Part shown: positions 1-11,685 of the stretch, in pieces
Numbering within the stretch: position 1 is the first letter of the stretch
Layout of the letters: every line of letters starts with the position of its first letter
Assembly: GCA_030141605.1 (NCBI GenBank)
Contig: JAQGDQ010001021.1
Coordinates: 35,001 to 69,724, forward strand
Length of the DNA: 34,724 bases
Source: Tubiluchus corallicola
Taxonomy: Eukaryota; Priapulida; Priapulimorpha; Priapulimorphida; Tubiluchidae
Direction of reading: 5' to 3'
Notes under the pieces: model-generated
What the model saw: only the letters and a program-made list of their open reading frames with translations
Told to the model about the DNA's origin: nothing
The model's database searches: none
Position numbers and translations under genes: made by a program

Positions 1-56
1 TAAATGTTACTAATATCTAATGTAATCTTGTGGTGAAACTTGTCAGCTTGTGTACG
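1..56 (+). repeat. Truncated copy of a LINE-3'-end-like repeat
   Basis: About 50 bases match the start of the block at 29530-29705 with a few substitutions; both contain the core CTAATGTAATCTTGT followed by a shared AAACTTGTCAGCTTGTGTA. Only the first part of the longer copy is present here. The longer copy ends in an AATAAA-like signal and an A-rich run, so this is probably a broken piece of the same retrotransposon 3' region. No coding potential. Confidence 0.6.
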
Positions 57-903
57 TGAAACAATCGAATGCAACAGCAACAGCAGCAACTAAAACTCTG
101 AAATGCGTCTCTTTGTGAGCCTAGCTGTTATGATCAACGAGTTCCACTTCGCCCAATCGAACTACTCCTCAGTGCCCTTGGGCTACAGACGCAGGTCTGG
201 GAAAGTTGCGATTAGGACCTCCACAACATAAGCGCCGGGGAAAAATGAGGACTCGGAATTAAACCCTCTCCATCACTACAAGGAAGTGCCCATTATACAC
301 GAAGATTGGAATTTATTCTCCTAGGAAGAAAAAGGCTGTAAAAAAGCCTCGTGGCGACGACAAGATGAAAGGATGTCGCCACATTCTCCACGACACCTTG
401 ACAAGTCTAATCCCTCCTCAATGCTCTCATCGAAATGTTACAAAACCACTGACAATGCAGCTTCCTCCTCGGCTTGAAAAGAGTTTATTACAAGTTGGGG
501 AGGCCGGCTGAATGGCGGAGCTGGCTCTCCGCTGATCCTCGGCAATATATCCGAGGTAAACGCCAAGCTACGAGGGGATTAAGACGCCACAAAGACGGGA
601 TTGTGGGCCAGATTTGTGTGGACATTGTGCGGCACTAATCCCGTATTTAATGGAATCACGGCAAACGTCGCCATTCAGTGAAGAAAGTCGATGAACAGAA
701 ACTTTAATTTCCTATAAGCACGAATAAAGACAGTCCAGTGTCCAATATCCTACTTTGAAAAGGCGCATTTTTACATGTCAGTTTAACGAGCATGATCAAA
801 AGTCCTTTTTTGTAGTGAACTATGGACTGAACCAAAATATCACAACTCTTAATCAGTCAGTAAACATATATGTACTTCTCCTAACAGTGGACATTCTAGA
901 TGT
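57..903. other. Unassigned non-repetitive region
   Basis: No gene or mobile element recognised. The block from about 460 to 680 is more GC-rich than its surroundings and shows no repeat structure, the texture often seen in conserved intronic regulatory DNA. If the Eph gene annotated on the minus strand continues, this would be intron. That is inference only. Confidence 0.3.
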
Positions 904-1025
904 CAATGAATAACTTATAAAACCAGTTTTTTCTCTCGAGCCTCTTGCCCATGGAATTCCCTACCAATGAATAACTTATAAAACCAGTTTTTTCTCTCGA
1001 GCCTCTTACCTATGGAATTCTCTAC
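904..1025. repeat. 61-bp tandem duplication
   Basis: Two adjacent 61-base units (904-964 and 965-1025) both begin CAATGAATAACTTATAAAAC and differ at only a few positions near their ends. The low divergence indicates a recent local duplication. No coding content. Confidence 0.9.
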
Positions 1026-1089
1026 CAAAAACATCAATAGAAATCAATCAATCCATCACTAGCAAATGAATTCTATTTGGTGCCGGTGG

Positions 1090-1132
1090 TTTCGGTGATG
1101 ACAACGACGATGATGATGACGACGACGACGAC

Positions 1133-1164
<32 letters not shown>

Positions 1165-1215
1165 CGATGATGATTATGACGATAATGATAATGACGATTA
1201 GGATGATTACGATTT
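1090..1215. repeat. (GAT/GAC)n interrupted trinucleotide microsatellite
   Basis: A run of GAT and GAC triplets with interruptions. On the minus strand it reads (ATC)n, the kind of tail seen on the LINE 3' ends of this window, so it may be the tail of an inverted retrotransposon copy. Confidence 0.85.
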
Positions 1216-1591
1216 AAACTTTATAAAAATTCTCAGACAAATTAGCTGCTGGCTAATTCCAAATACCAAAGCACCTATAAAGCATTTAGTAAGCATTTCG
1301 CAACACATTGCCAAGCAAAATGGTATAGTTAATGAATTGCCAGCAACTACGCGTCTGTCGTCAAGGCAACATTAACGCCATCATTTGTCACTGGACGTGG
1401 ACAGGGTTAGAATTAGAACTGGACAGACAAGGGTGATATATTGGTTTATCTATATATCATTAACAGTCACTAAGTGTAGCCACGATGCCTACATTAACTA
1501 TTATATGTGTTGGGCAGCTGCTCTGTGTAGTGGAGATTTTGTCAGCCATGACAGAAAATTTAACTGAGTGCTGGTACATTGAAAAGGTTAA

Positions 1592-2045
1592 AGAAAGACA
1601 GGATGATTTTTCATATACTACCTCATTTTCGAGTACGGTGAAAAATATACTTTTTAACACCATTGTAAAAGCGATTCTGATAATTAAATAATAGATTAAA
1701 ATCTTAATTAACAGCGGGCGACCCCAACTAGTGATGACATCACAAACTAACATGATTTTCAACAGCAAAAATATTCAACGAGCGTGTTGCACGTGTTTAC
1801 GAAAGCGAAAAGTGAGGTACAGTGCTACTGTAAGATATTCGGTGTGTTGTAATGAAATTCGGCACTTTTTAAGGTAAAAATTCGAATTTCGAAATTACCG
1901 CATGAGCTGTCGAACGTATGCACTACGTCACAACTCGACACCTTTGAACTGAGAGGTACAGCACCTGTTTTTTGTGCATAACATTTACGAAATGATAGCA
2001 TTAGTGTCCGTCTACCTAGCGGAAAGCGATGCATGTAACAGCAAA
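1592..2045 (+). mobile_element. Dispersed repeat family R1, copy A (putative TTAA element)
   Basis: About 450 bases are alignable to 31281-31745. Shared landmarks in order are GGATGATTTTTCATATACTAC, a TTAATTAAC block, GATGACATCACAAACTAAC and GAGCGTGTTGCACGTGTTT. The left edge directly follows TTAA (1588-1591). The element at 23009-23526 is a more diverged relative with clear terminal inverted repeats. The right end of this copy is lost in a CAA/CAG and CCACTG simple repeat (2040-2110). No transposase is encoded, so it would be non-autonomous. The short open frames here are chance. Confidence 0.65.
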
Positions 2046-2651
2046 CAACAACAACAGCAGCCACAGCCACTGTCACTGCCACTGCCACTGTCAGTACTAC
2101 TACTACTAATCCAAAATACACTCGCCTGCCTCTTCCATTACTTAAGAGATTACTTCAACAAATTGCATTACAAGATTATCGCCATTAAATTATGAATCAG
2201 TTCGAATACAAAATTAAGCATTGCAACTATGACAAAACTTTGGCCAATTATGAGCAAAGTTATTTGATGAAAGCCGTTCGCAATTTGCTAGAAAACAAGA
2301 AGCCATATCAAAATATAATGGCTTCGAGAGACCTGAAGCCAGTGTAGTACACTGTTAATACACAAGCTAGCCAGCAAGACGAACTTAATGTTTACAGCAA
2401 ATTCAATAGAACTAAAATGCCGTAAACACTAAAACAGCTACTGCAGGGAAAGGCAATAAAACACAAAGTCACGACATAACAGACTGTAACACTGCAATTC
2501 ATAGATATAATGCAGCAGGTCATAGACCACAGTTATGTAGTAAAGCTGAATGCAGTTGAATCAATGATATTAAACCATATAGCTTTTATATATTTTGTTC
2601 TCTTTCCTAGCATGTTAAAGTAGATTAATAAAGATAACGAAAATATTCAAT

Positions 2652-3130
2652 TATGTCACTTATCTAATTGCCGTGCAAACTGAATAACGCATAACTTTCA
2701 ATCATAATGTAACTTGTCTGCCTAGATAAATAAAACGCCTCAAAAAGTGTAAACAACAATAATCTCCTAATCACCCACAGATACATCTGATATTTAGATC
2801 ATTTAAAAGTCACCTATCTAATTACTGATAAGGCATCTTGAATAACATTTATATTTGAATAAATGTAATATATAAATATAACATCGTGTTAATATATAAA
2901 TAGATTTGTCTTCATATACGGTATACACGTACAATTTATTAACTACAGACTCGAAAACACGTCACCTATCTAATAGCCAGTCTCACCAAACAACATACCG
3001 CTTTCATCATCAAAATGTAATTCATTTGTCAAATGTGAAATTGCATAGTGCCAATTTCTTAACTTATGGCGTGTGTATTTTTACATTCGAACAGTTTTTC
3101 TTCAAAAAGCAAGCATCGCACACCACAGAG
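2652..3130. repeat. Degenerate ~155-bp tandem repeat, three units
   Basis: The motif GTCACYTATCTAATWRC recurs at about 2655, 2811 and 2961, spaced roughly 150-156 bases apart. Units 1 and 3 also share an ATAACGCATAACTTTCAATC-like stretch and TAATGTAA further in. The units are old and strongly diverged. A 115-codon open frame starting at 2906 lies over the third unit and has no recognisable domain, so I treat it as chance. Confidence 0.5.
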
Positions 3131-3345
3131 ATATTTGCTACATATTCAAAATTCCACATTCACAATCAGTACATCACGCAGAACACGAACGCTTCAGGTA
3201 TATCTATGGCCGAGTGCTGCAGTGTAGGTAATAAATGGCTCTCTGGAGGATAGACGCCACAGATATAAATTAGTAATGAAGATAAAATGCTGTAAATACA
3301 GCGTGGCGATACAAAAAGCAAATGTTACTAGACAAACTCCCACAG

Positions 3346-4499
<1,154 letters not shown>

Positions 4500-5020
4500 T
4501 TCATTAGATATACCAGTCAGTAAATATGACAGATTTATACAAACAAGTGCGCTAGCTCTTCTACTTGGAAGAGGTTGCAAATCATTTAAATACGGGATAG
4601 GTATAACTGATTCAGGTCTGTGTGTTTGCGGTTTGGGCAGTCAAACCCCAAGAACGTTTAATTTTTCATTGTCCGTTACCATTGGTTAGAAAAGATATAA
4701 GAGTGAATCTCGAACGCAGCTTAGAAAATAATGACATTCCAAACATTTAGAGAAAGAGAGATACTAATGTAATTAAAATGTATATAGATATTGTAAAAGA
4801 ACTAACCCAAAATGATCGTATAGTAAATTGATTATACACTGATTATAAATATTGGATATATATTTAGAATAAGTAAATCGTAATGCAAAATTGTCAGCTT
4901 GTTTAGTAAGTAATTTATTTAATGTACATAGTGTAAAGACTTATTTAACATTTTTGTACCTTTGTGCCCTGCAAATAGAGGGCTTGCTGTATAATTTTCA
5001 ATAAAGATTTTTAATAATAA
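4500..5020 (+). mobile_element. Non-LTR retrotransposon fragment: ORF2 C-terminus and 3' UTR
   Basis: From 4502 the frame reads DIPVSKYDRFIQTSALALLL, then a Cys/His segment (LCVCG...QTP...HCPL) ending about 4750. The spaced C-x-C-G, Q-T-P and H-C-P residues are the C-terminal signature of Jockey/CR1-type LINE ORF2 proteins. The frame breaks by one base between the QTP and HCPL parts (near 4660). A further open stretch (DTNVIKMYIDIVKEL) runs to a stop near 4830. The rest is AT-rich 3' UTR with a terminal AATAAAGATTTTTAATAATAA. Upstream RT and endonuclease domains are absent, so this is a dead 5'-truncated copy. The exact clade is uncertain. Confidence 0.75.
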
Positions 5021-5854
5021 CATGTTCAAAACAAAGATCTGGCTCAGAACTTCAATGAAGAATGTATATATATGTGGCTGTTACTGCAAAACGACCACAC
5101 AAAACTAACGCTCTTTATTCGAACCTGTGAAGATCCGATTTTTATGCACACCGCTGCAAACAAGGTCAACGGCACCATTCAAAATGAGGAGCCACATTAA
5201 AAAGGCACAGAAACGAACGCAAATATAGAGAAATGGATTTCATATAAGTGACTTGTTGCTGACAGGAGATATCTGCTGATGTCCTTCGTGAATTGAGTGA
5301 GGAAAGTAGTATTCGGACATAGAATTCCAAAGATAAGAATCCGAATGAAAAACTGGAATCTCAAAGTTTTGCAAGCAGCTGTTGCAACTGTTCTGCAGCC
5401 AGGAATGTCCATGTAACACTTTTCACGAAGTACAACTTTGTTAAGCTAACAAACGTAAGATTTTTACCATCAAAATTCAACGTTTTGTTAGAAATTTAAA
5501 AGTCAACGCGCAAGCTTCACTGTTCAGATGTCTATTAAACTCAAATCTGAAACCATAGCTCAATCTGACCATATTTACATAAACTCCAAACAGCTGTCCC
5601 AGATAAGAGAGTACATGTCAGTCTGAAGCCACCCACTGGCTTCCCAAGCAACAGCGCTGACAGGATTTCATCACCGTGCTTCGTCACCATCTTGAAGCCA
5701 TTCCTCCCACGGGGCTCCCGTCTCCTAATAACTTTCATAAAGAAGGGATTTCGTGGAGAAATCTGCGTGGAAATTGTTGTGATAATGTTCGTCGCTTGTT
5801 CGCTGTGTGGAATTGGACGGTAATTGCCATATAAGGAAGTGCAGATTTATCGAG
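5021..5854. other. No gene recognised
   Basis: Unique-looking AT-rich DNA with only short unsupported open frames on both strands. I see no RNA gene or mobile-element termini. Confidence 0.4.
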
Positions 5855-6692
5855 GGATGTTGAAACATGACAAGACTAGGTGGGATGTTGGAGTATGACA
5901 AGACTAGGTGGGATGTTGGAATATGACAATACTAGGTGGGATGTGGGAGTATGACAAGACTAGGTGGGATGTTGGAGTGTGACAAGACTAGGTGGCATAT
6001 TGGAGTGTGACAATACTAGGTGGGATGTTGGAGTGTGACAAGACTAGGTGGCATATTGGAGTGTGACAAGACTAGGTGGGATGTTGGAGTATGACAAGAC
6101 TAGGTGGGATGTTGGAGTATGACAATACTAGGTGGGATGTTGGAGTATGACAAGACTAGGTGGGATGTTGGAGTATGACAATACTAGGTGGGATGTTGGA
6201 GTGTGACAAGACTAGGTGGCATATTGGAGTGTGACAAGACTAGGTGGGATGTGGGAGTATGACAAGATTAGGTGGGATGTTGGAGTATGACAAGACTTGG
6301 TGGGATGTTGGAGTATGACAAGACTTGGTGGGATGTTGGAGTATGACAAGACTAGGTGGGATATTGGAGCATGACAAGACTAGGTGGCATGGTGAAGCAT
6401 GACAAGACTAGGTGGGATGTTGGCGTATGACAAGACTAGGTGCGATGTTCGAGTGTGACAAGACTAGGTGGGATGTTGGAGTGTGACAAGACTTGGTGGG
6501 ATGTTGGAGTATGACAAGACTAGGTGGGCTGTTGGATTATGACAAGACTAGGTGGCATGGTGAAGCATGACAAGTCTAGGTAGCATGTTGAAGCATGACA
6601 AGACTAGGTGGTATGTTGGAGTATGACAAGACTAGGTGGCATGTTGGCGTATGACAATACTTGGTGGGAAGTTAGAGTACGACCGTGCTTGG
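5855..6692. repeat. 28-bp minisatellite, about 30 copies
   Basis: Consensus unit GGATGTTGGAGTATGACAAG plus ACTAGGTG (28 bases). Variants (GTATG/GTGTG, AAGAC/AATAC, GGGATG/GGCATA) recur in blocks, which suggests units have been copied in groups. The last unit (from about 6650) is the most degenerate. Repeats abut without spacers, so this is not a CRISPR array. Confidence 0.97.
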
Positions 6693-7691
6693 TTTACCAA
6701 ATGTTGCATGTACGCCGTGTCAGTTAATCCCAGCGACATTATAGCGTAGTATTTTGCAGTAACAGTTACTAGAAACATGTTTAGAATAGTGAAAATGAAA
6801 ACTTTTAACATAATTATCATCATCATAACATCATCATCATCACATAATCATCAGCATCATCCTCTCATCACCATCATCCACACCAGAATGACATACTATC
6901 CCAAGTGTCTTCGCTACTAAACAAATTCCATTCACTAAAATAACTTGCCAAGGCAGTGCTCACTATTTTCCAAAGCTGCTTCTACACGAAATTCTCCATT
7001 AAGTAAAACCATAAGCAATCACATTTTACATACCTCTGTCTGACCTCACCTACATGGTAGATGCTCGACAAGATGGCAAAAGCTGTTTGTTTACCTGTTC
7101 TTCAGTAGTTTATCAAGAAAGGACTGTTGTGTTATTAACGTTTACTCTTGTGAAAAAATCTATGTAATAAACCGTTCCTTTGAAAATGGCTTCAGTTATC
7201 AGCAAAAACAAACCAAGACAGGATCATTGAACAGGTAATCACCGAACAGACAAACAGAGACCATTACATCATTATCCCAAAAATAGCCAGAAATGAAAAT
7301 TCTGTAACCTTTCTGGCTTCCTTCTGACGGTGTTTTTCCCGAACTGTTGTTGGAGAGATGGAAGATACGTTTGAAGCCCGTGAATATGTTAGTTATCAGT
7401 TTCTGACAGGCAGACGTGCATGAGAAACGTCAATGTTTATTCAGCAAGCGTTACCCAGAGTCAAAGAGTTGCAGGCGAGAATACACAAATGAAATGTTTT
7501 GCTAGAGAAACCGATACTAGATGCTAGTGGGAATCGGAAAGAGTTTTAACGGGGCCTTTTCGTGCGCCAGACACCCAAAAAACAAGTCAGTAACCTCTCT
7601 GGGGGGTTGGGTAGAAAATGTTGTGAGAAAGACAGCTCTAGCGTTCACACTGAGGCAACAAAATGAACTTATTCATTTATTCATTTATTTA
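6693..7691. other. No gene recognised; short (TCA)n tract
   Basis: A TCA/ATCA-rich stretch lies at about 6815-6880. Nothing else recognisable; open frames are short and unsupported. Confidence 0.35.
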
Positions 7692-7757
7692 TTTATAGTT
7701 AAAAACAACACAATTTATTAAAACTTTCATATTAAAAAGTTAAAATCACGCCAAACG

Positions 7758-7791
7758 TTTCGACATGCAGCTACTGTCATCATCAATGGTA
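7758..7791 (-). ncRNA. Possible decayed hammerhead ribozyme core
   Basis: On the minus strand: TTGATGA, then GACA...TGTC (a 4-bp stem with 9-nt loop), then GAAAC. This matches the hammerhead order CUGAUGA - stem II - GAAA. The segment before it can form a stem with GGTA/TACC (7806-7809 and 7788-7791), the place of stem I. Differences from an active ribozyme: C3 is U, there is an extra U before stem II, and no clean NUH cleavage site is seen. I infer a dead or divergent copy at best. Confidence 0.3.
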
Positions 7792-7834
7792 AATTTACGA
7801 ACATACCACCAGTTTATATAGGCAGAGCCTATTA

Positions 7835-8165
7835 TGCACTAATTAAGTAGTTAACAGAAGCTAAACAGGTAACGAATCAGCAGACCAGTAAAGAAATTGA
7901 TACGATAACTTATTATGAATTTACAAAAGCCAAAAGGTAATGAATAAGCATACCAGTAGAGAAATTGATACGATAACTTATTATGAATTTACAAAAGCCA
8001 AATAGGTAATGAATAAGCAGACCAGTAGAGAAATTGATACGATAACTTATTATGAATTTACAAAAGCCAAATAGGTAACGAATAAGCAGACCAGTAGAGA
8101 AATTGATAGAGCAACTTAAGCAATAATTAAGTAGTTAACAGAAGCCAAATGGTAAAGAATAGGTT
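7835..8165. repeat. 69-bp tandem repeat, about 4.7 units
   Basis: Units contain CGATAACTTATTATGAATTT, ACAAAAGCCAAATAGGTAA and GAATAAGCAGACCAGTAGAG. The three central units are nearly identical; the first and last are diverged in the same way (AATTAAGTAGTTAACAGAAGC), so homogenisation has been strongest in the middle. Confidence 0.9.
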
Positions 8166-8222
8166 TGACATGACTTTCTCATGTAAAAATTTTAATGAAG
8201 CTGTATTGTTTTTAACTATAAA

Positions 8223-9477
8223 TGTTTCAAGCGCCTGTAATAAAAATTGACTTATTTATTTTTATTTTTTTCACACTCCAATAGTAAAATACAGTCTAAA
8301 AACATATAAAACACGTTGGCAAAAAACAGACAAATACAAAATTTACAAGAATGTGGTAAAGACACAAAGAGATTACCTAGTGCGGTACCTAGTGCTCCAT
8401 AAACCTACGCAGCAGTAAATTACTAATCATCATAGACAGCATCATTCAAGGAACGGACGTTAATCACTAACGGTCACTTAATGCTGACCACTCATTAGTT
8501 GGTGGCTAAAATTACAACTGCGGACATTCATTACTCAACACTGCGGGCCTAAGAGATCACTCAATAGCAAGGCAATTCAGTGATAGTAAATTAATATTAC
8601 GCTAGCGTAAAAGCCAGCGAAGAAGAGTCAACATCAGACCAGAGTACACATTCCGATAGAGCCATCAGACTGCTCAAACATAATCTAGATGGTCATCATC
8701 AGATGTCAGTCAATACCGTCAGTCAACACAGACCAATGTCCAGGCAAAATGACCAGTAAATATCTCCTGCATACATTCCGATATAGAATCTGTTTTCCAT
8801 CATTGCGTAGGTTATCAATACTTGTTGCTACGCGGTACACACGATGATATCATCACAGTGCTGGCATTTGGTCAACTCTGGTCAATTTCATCTCAACACT
8901 GACCAGTGCTGTAATGTATAATTAAACGCCAGCCGCGGGGACGGGTCTATTTCCCCCCAGGCACTCGCCCACACATATTTTACGCACATTCTCATGACAT
9001 AAGCATTTACCATAAATAATCCCATTACATCAACACTGTCCATCCTTCGGCCACTGGTCACTCCCAGACGCCGACCGAAATTACGCATTCCAATATGCGC
9101 GTGAAATGAGTTAACATGAATTTATTCCCCCGGGGATACAACGTAATGAGACGAAGATTAATACAGGGCTGCCGCTGAATTAATATTAACATTTAATGAC
9201 ATATCAGCAGGGTTCCAGACTCCACATTTACTCCATTTCTCAACTCCTAAAATAACGGACAACGACGCATTAATCTTCCCTGAAAAATTTCAGTTAGTAA
9301 CTTAATTTATGCGGAGTTGATGCTAAACTGATCATCAAAAACGCGTTACGCAAAACTTCGCATTTTTCAATTTTCGTAGAGACGTGACTGCTTGGCACAG
9401 CGGGTTTTGCTTTTGCTTGATCTTTTCAAGTAAATAAACAACTATGGAGACATTTGGTAATCAAACCAAAATAAGTA
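8223..9477. other. No gene recognised
   Basis: 8245-8360 is A-rich and resembles a reverse-oriented retrotransposon tail. About 8880-9420 is more balanced in base composition, with no repeats, and includes the palindrome CCCCCGGGG. The 66-codon minus-strand frame at 8888-9088 has no recognisable domain. Confidence 0.3.
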
Positions 9478-9720
9478 AACCAATAACCCAAACGAACCAA
9501 AAAATACCAAAGATTATCCCATGAAATAATGACACTACGTTGAAAAAATAGTAAATCAGGACAACAATGTAGGGGCTAAGATGACACCTTGTCGTACTAA
9601 ACCAATAACGCAAACGAACCAAAAAATACCAAAAATTATCCCATGAAATAATGACACTAAATTGAAAAAATACTAAATCAGAACAACAATGTAGGGCCTA
9701 AGACGACACCTTGCGGTGCA
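9478..9720. repeat. ~122-bp tandem duplication inside a LINE fragment
   Basis: Two copies (about 9478-9598 and 9600-9720) share CAAACGAACCAAAAAATACC and ATTATCCCATGAAATAATGA. On the minus strand each encodes the same RT motif: PQGVVLGPTLL in the copy nearer 9720, and a decayed QGVILAPTLL in the other. The duplication therefore happened within a retrotransposon remnant. Confidence 0.85.
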
Positions 9721-9960
9721 TCAATTACCTGAAATGATTCAATTATGAAATACTTTCTACCGCAGCTGTTAATATAATATAAGTGTTTTTCTCACTTCGG
9801 GATGATAATACATCCCCCCGATCATGGCGCTAACGAAAATTTCTAAAAAATAGATCGCGCATGCCATGGTCAAAGATGAGGCATCACGATCATAACGGTT
9901 TAACTAATCGTCAAAAGGCTTTCATACAGGTTAAACCAATTCTCCTCAATTCGTATGTCC
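9600..9960 (-). pseudogene. LINE reverse transcriptase fragment
   Basis: Minus-strand translation near 9790-9660 reads SCGRKYFIIESFQVIDAPQG followed directly by VVLGPTLLF. (G/A)-x-PQG-x-x-LGP-x-L is the RT motif preceding the F/YADD box in CR1/Jockey-type LINEs. Farther upstream (about 9920-9860) are KAF with a frameshifted DD and an FDHGMRD stretch, matching the KAFD and LDHYGIRG positions of the same domain. Several stops and frameshifts show it is dead. The FADD box and downstream parts are missing, replaced by the tandem duplication. Confidence 0.75.
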
Positions 9961-10387
9961 TTGATCATGACGTACGTGTGACTGATTCTCTGCCTATTTG
10001 TGCCCCCTGATGGCATTTGCGTGTTTGTTAATGCTGCTAAGACAACAGGAACGGGACGAAATTACAAGTGTACAAAAGACATTAGCAAGTGCAGGCAATA
10101 ACCCCCAACGTGTGTAATTAGATTTTCCCGTCCCCTGCACAAACACACGATGCACAGGAAAATGAAATGACGGGCTCTGAATTCCTCTGGGATACACTTG
10201 CCACAGGATTTGCTCTGTTTTGTAACAACTGGTAGAATAGGGATTTCACGATTCTCACTTAATGTTGTATGAGTATCAAATGTTACACTTTGCTGACAAA
10301 ATGAGGCATCCTATAATACTTTAACATGCAAAATAGACGCCTTTCGGATCGACGAGAACAGCTGAGTGGTGACTTTTTATATTTAGC

Positions 10388-10452
10388 GACCAAAGTTAAG
10401 CAATAGTAAGCCCAGTCAGTGAATGGATGGGTAATTACCGGGAAAACTATCA
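10388..10452 (+). ncRNA. 5S-rRNA-like internal promoter region, copy 1
   Basis: GACCAAAGTTAAGCAATAGT, then CAGTCAGTGAATGGATGGGT and ACCGGGAAAA. This follows the order of the 5S control region: box A (AAGTTAAGCAAC), intermediate element (GGTCAGTA) and box C (TGGATGGGTGACCGCCTGGGAA). The preceding ~50 bases do not match 5S well, so this is a 5S-derived SINE head or a chimaeric pseudogene, not a functional 5S gene. Confidence 0.65.
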
Positions 10453-10615
10453 CTTTGTTAAGGGGAGAGCATATGCATATTCGAAACGTGGCAGATCCAG
10501 TACTTCTGGTGATCCAGTGCTGACAAAATGAGGCATCCTATAATACTTTAACATGCAAAATAGACGCCTTTCGGATCGACGAGAACAGCTGAGTGGTGAC
10601 TTTTCATGTATAACG

Positions 10616-10679
10616 ACAAAGTTAAGCAATACTAAACCCAGTCAGTGAACGGATGGGTAATTATCGGGAAAACTATCAC
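10616..10679 (+). ncRNA. 5S-rRNA-like internal promoter region, copy 2
   Basis: Paralogous to the segment at 10388: AAAGTTAAGCAATACTAAAC, CCAGTCAGTGAACGGATGGG, then TATCGGGAAAA. It differs from copy 1 by scattered changes, more than in the adjacent flank. No Pol III-type T run directly follows. Confidence 0.65.
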
Positions 10680-10710
10680 ATTGTTAAGGGGAGAGAGTAT
10701 GCCTCAATGA

Positions 10711-11064
10711 TCCACTGTGTCCTTGATATTTCACATTCCACCTTTTATTTATTAGTGTCAAAAATACAGACAATACAAGAAAAAAACAAGACACAAATAC
10801 AATTTCAATTTTGAACATCGTGACACTGCAGACAAACAAAAAATTACTGATAAAACAAATATTATTAAACCTTTGCGTTAGTTAATTAAATGAAAAGTTC
10901 AATGATTGGTATTAAAAATAAATTGTCATTGATCAGGCCTAATTTTGAATGTTATGATAATGAACGAGGTCCCAGTCCAGCCACAACCATCTATATTCTA
11001 CATTTTCAGTTGGCTTGAAGAGTGCCAAAATCAGCACAAAAAGGACAAGGGTAAAAAACAGTAA
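10711..11064. other. No gene recognised
   Basis: AT-rich DNA. From 10741 an A-rich segment (TTTATTTATTAGTG, then AAAATACAGAC) resembles the reverse complement of a retrotransposon 3' tail. Nothing further can be shown. Confidence 0.3.
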
Positions 11065-11066
11065 AA

Positions 11067-11125
<59 letters not shown>

Positions 11126-11615
11126 TATTACTATTACTACAACTACTGCTACTGCTACTGCTACTGCTACTGCCACTACCACTGCCACTACCACTACCAC
11201 TACTACTACCACTACCACTACCACTACCACTACCACTACCATTACCACTACCACTACCAGTACTACTACCACTACTACTACTACTACCACTACCACTACC
11301 ACTACCACTACCACTACCACTACTACCACTACCACTACCACCACCACCACTACCAGTACTATACTACTACTACTACACCACTACCACTACACTACCACTA
11401 CCACTACACACTTTTTTTTTTTCACTACCACTACACTACCACTACCACTACCACTACCACTACCACTACCACTACCACTACCATTTTCTACACACACTAC
11501 TACCCACTACCACCCACTACCACTACCACTACTACCACTACCACTACCACTACCACTACCACTACCACTACCACTACCACTACCACTACCACTACCACTA
11601 CCACTACCACTACCA

Positions 11616-11666
<51 letters not shown>

Positions 11667-11685
11667 TTATTATTATTATTATTAT
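11065..11685. repeat. Compound trinucleotide/hexanucleotide microsatellite (ATT, TAC, CCACTA)n
   Basis: Starts as (ATT)n, passes through TACTGC and CCACTA hexamers, is broken by a T10 run at 11411-11420, and ends as (ACT)n then (ATT)n. The Tyr/His/Thr-rich and Val-rich open frames across it are artefacts. Confidence 0.97.

Larger units (their letters stand above)
7692..8222 (-). mobile_element. Inverted-repeat element with internal 69-bp repeats (Penelope-like 3' region or MITE)
   Basis: The left end TTTATAGTTAAAAACAACACA (7692-7712) is matched by the reverse complement of 8202-8222 with one difference. Similarity continues inward for about 45 bases (ATTAAAA...). Between the ends, on the minus strand, lies a hammerhead-like segment (7758-7790) and then a 69-bp tandem array (7835-8165). 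Penelope-like retroelements are known to carry hammerhead motifs in their terminal repeats, so that class is a candidate. A foldback/MITE origin is the alternative. No coding sequence is present. Confidence 0.5.
10291..10710 (+). repeat. Tandem duplication (227-bp period) of a 5S-related SINE-like repeat
   Basis: The block beginning TGCTGACAAAATGAGGCATC at 10291 recurs at 10518. The copies are nearly identical over their first ~100 bases and slightly more divergent afterwards. Each contains a stretch resembling the internal control region of 5S rRNA. Neither copy encodes protein. A SINE with a 5S-type promoter is the simplest reading. Confidence 0.8.

Noticed and set aside
2906-3253. 115-codon open frame
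   Set aside because: Low-complexity composition, overlies degenerate repeat units, no motif.
5855-6692. Regular 28-bp repeats resembling a CRISPR array
   Set aside because: Repeats are directly adjacent with no unique spacers, and the genome is eukaryotic; this is a minisatellite.
10340-10452. Functional 5S rRNA gene
   Set aside because: Only the internal control region matches; the 5' half is unlike 5S and there is no terminator T run.
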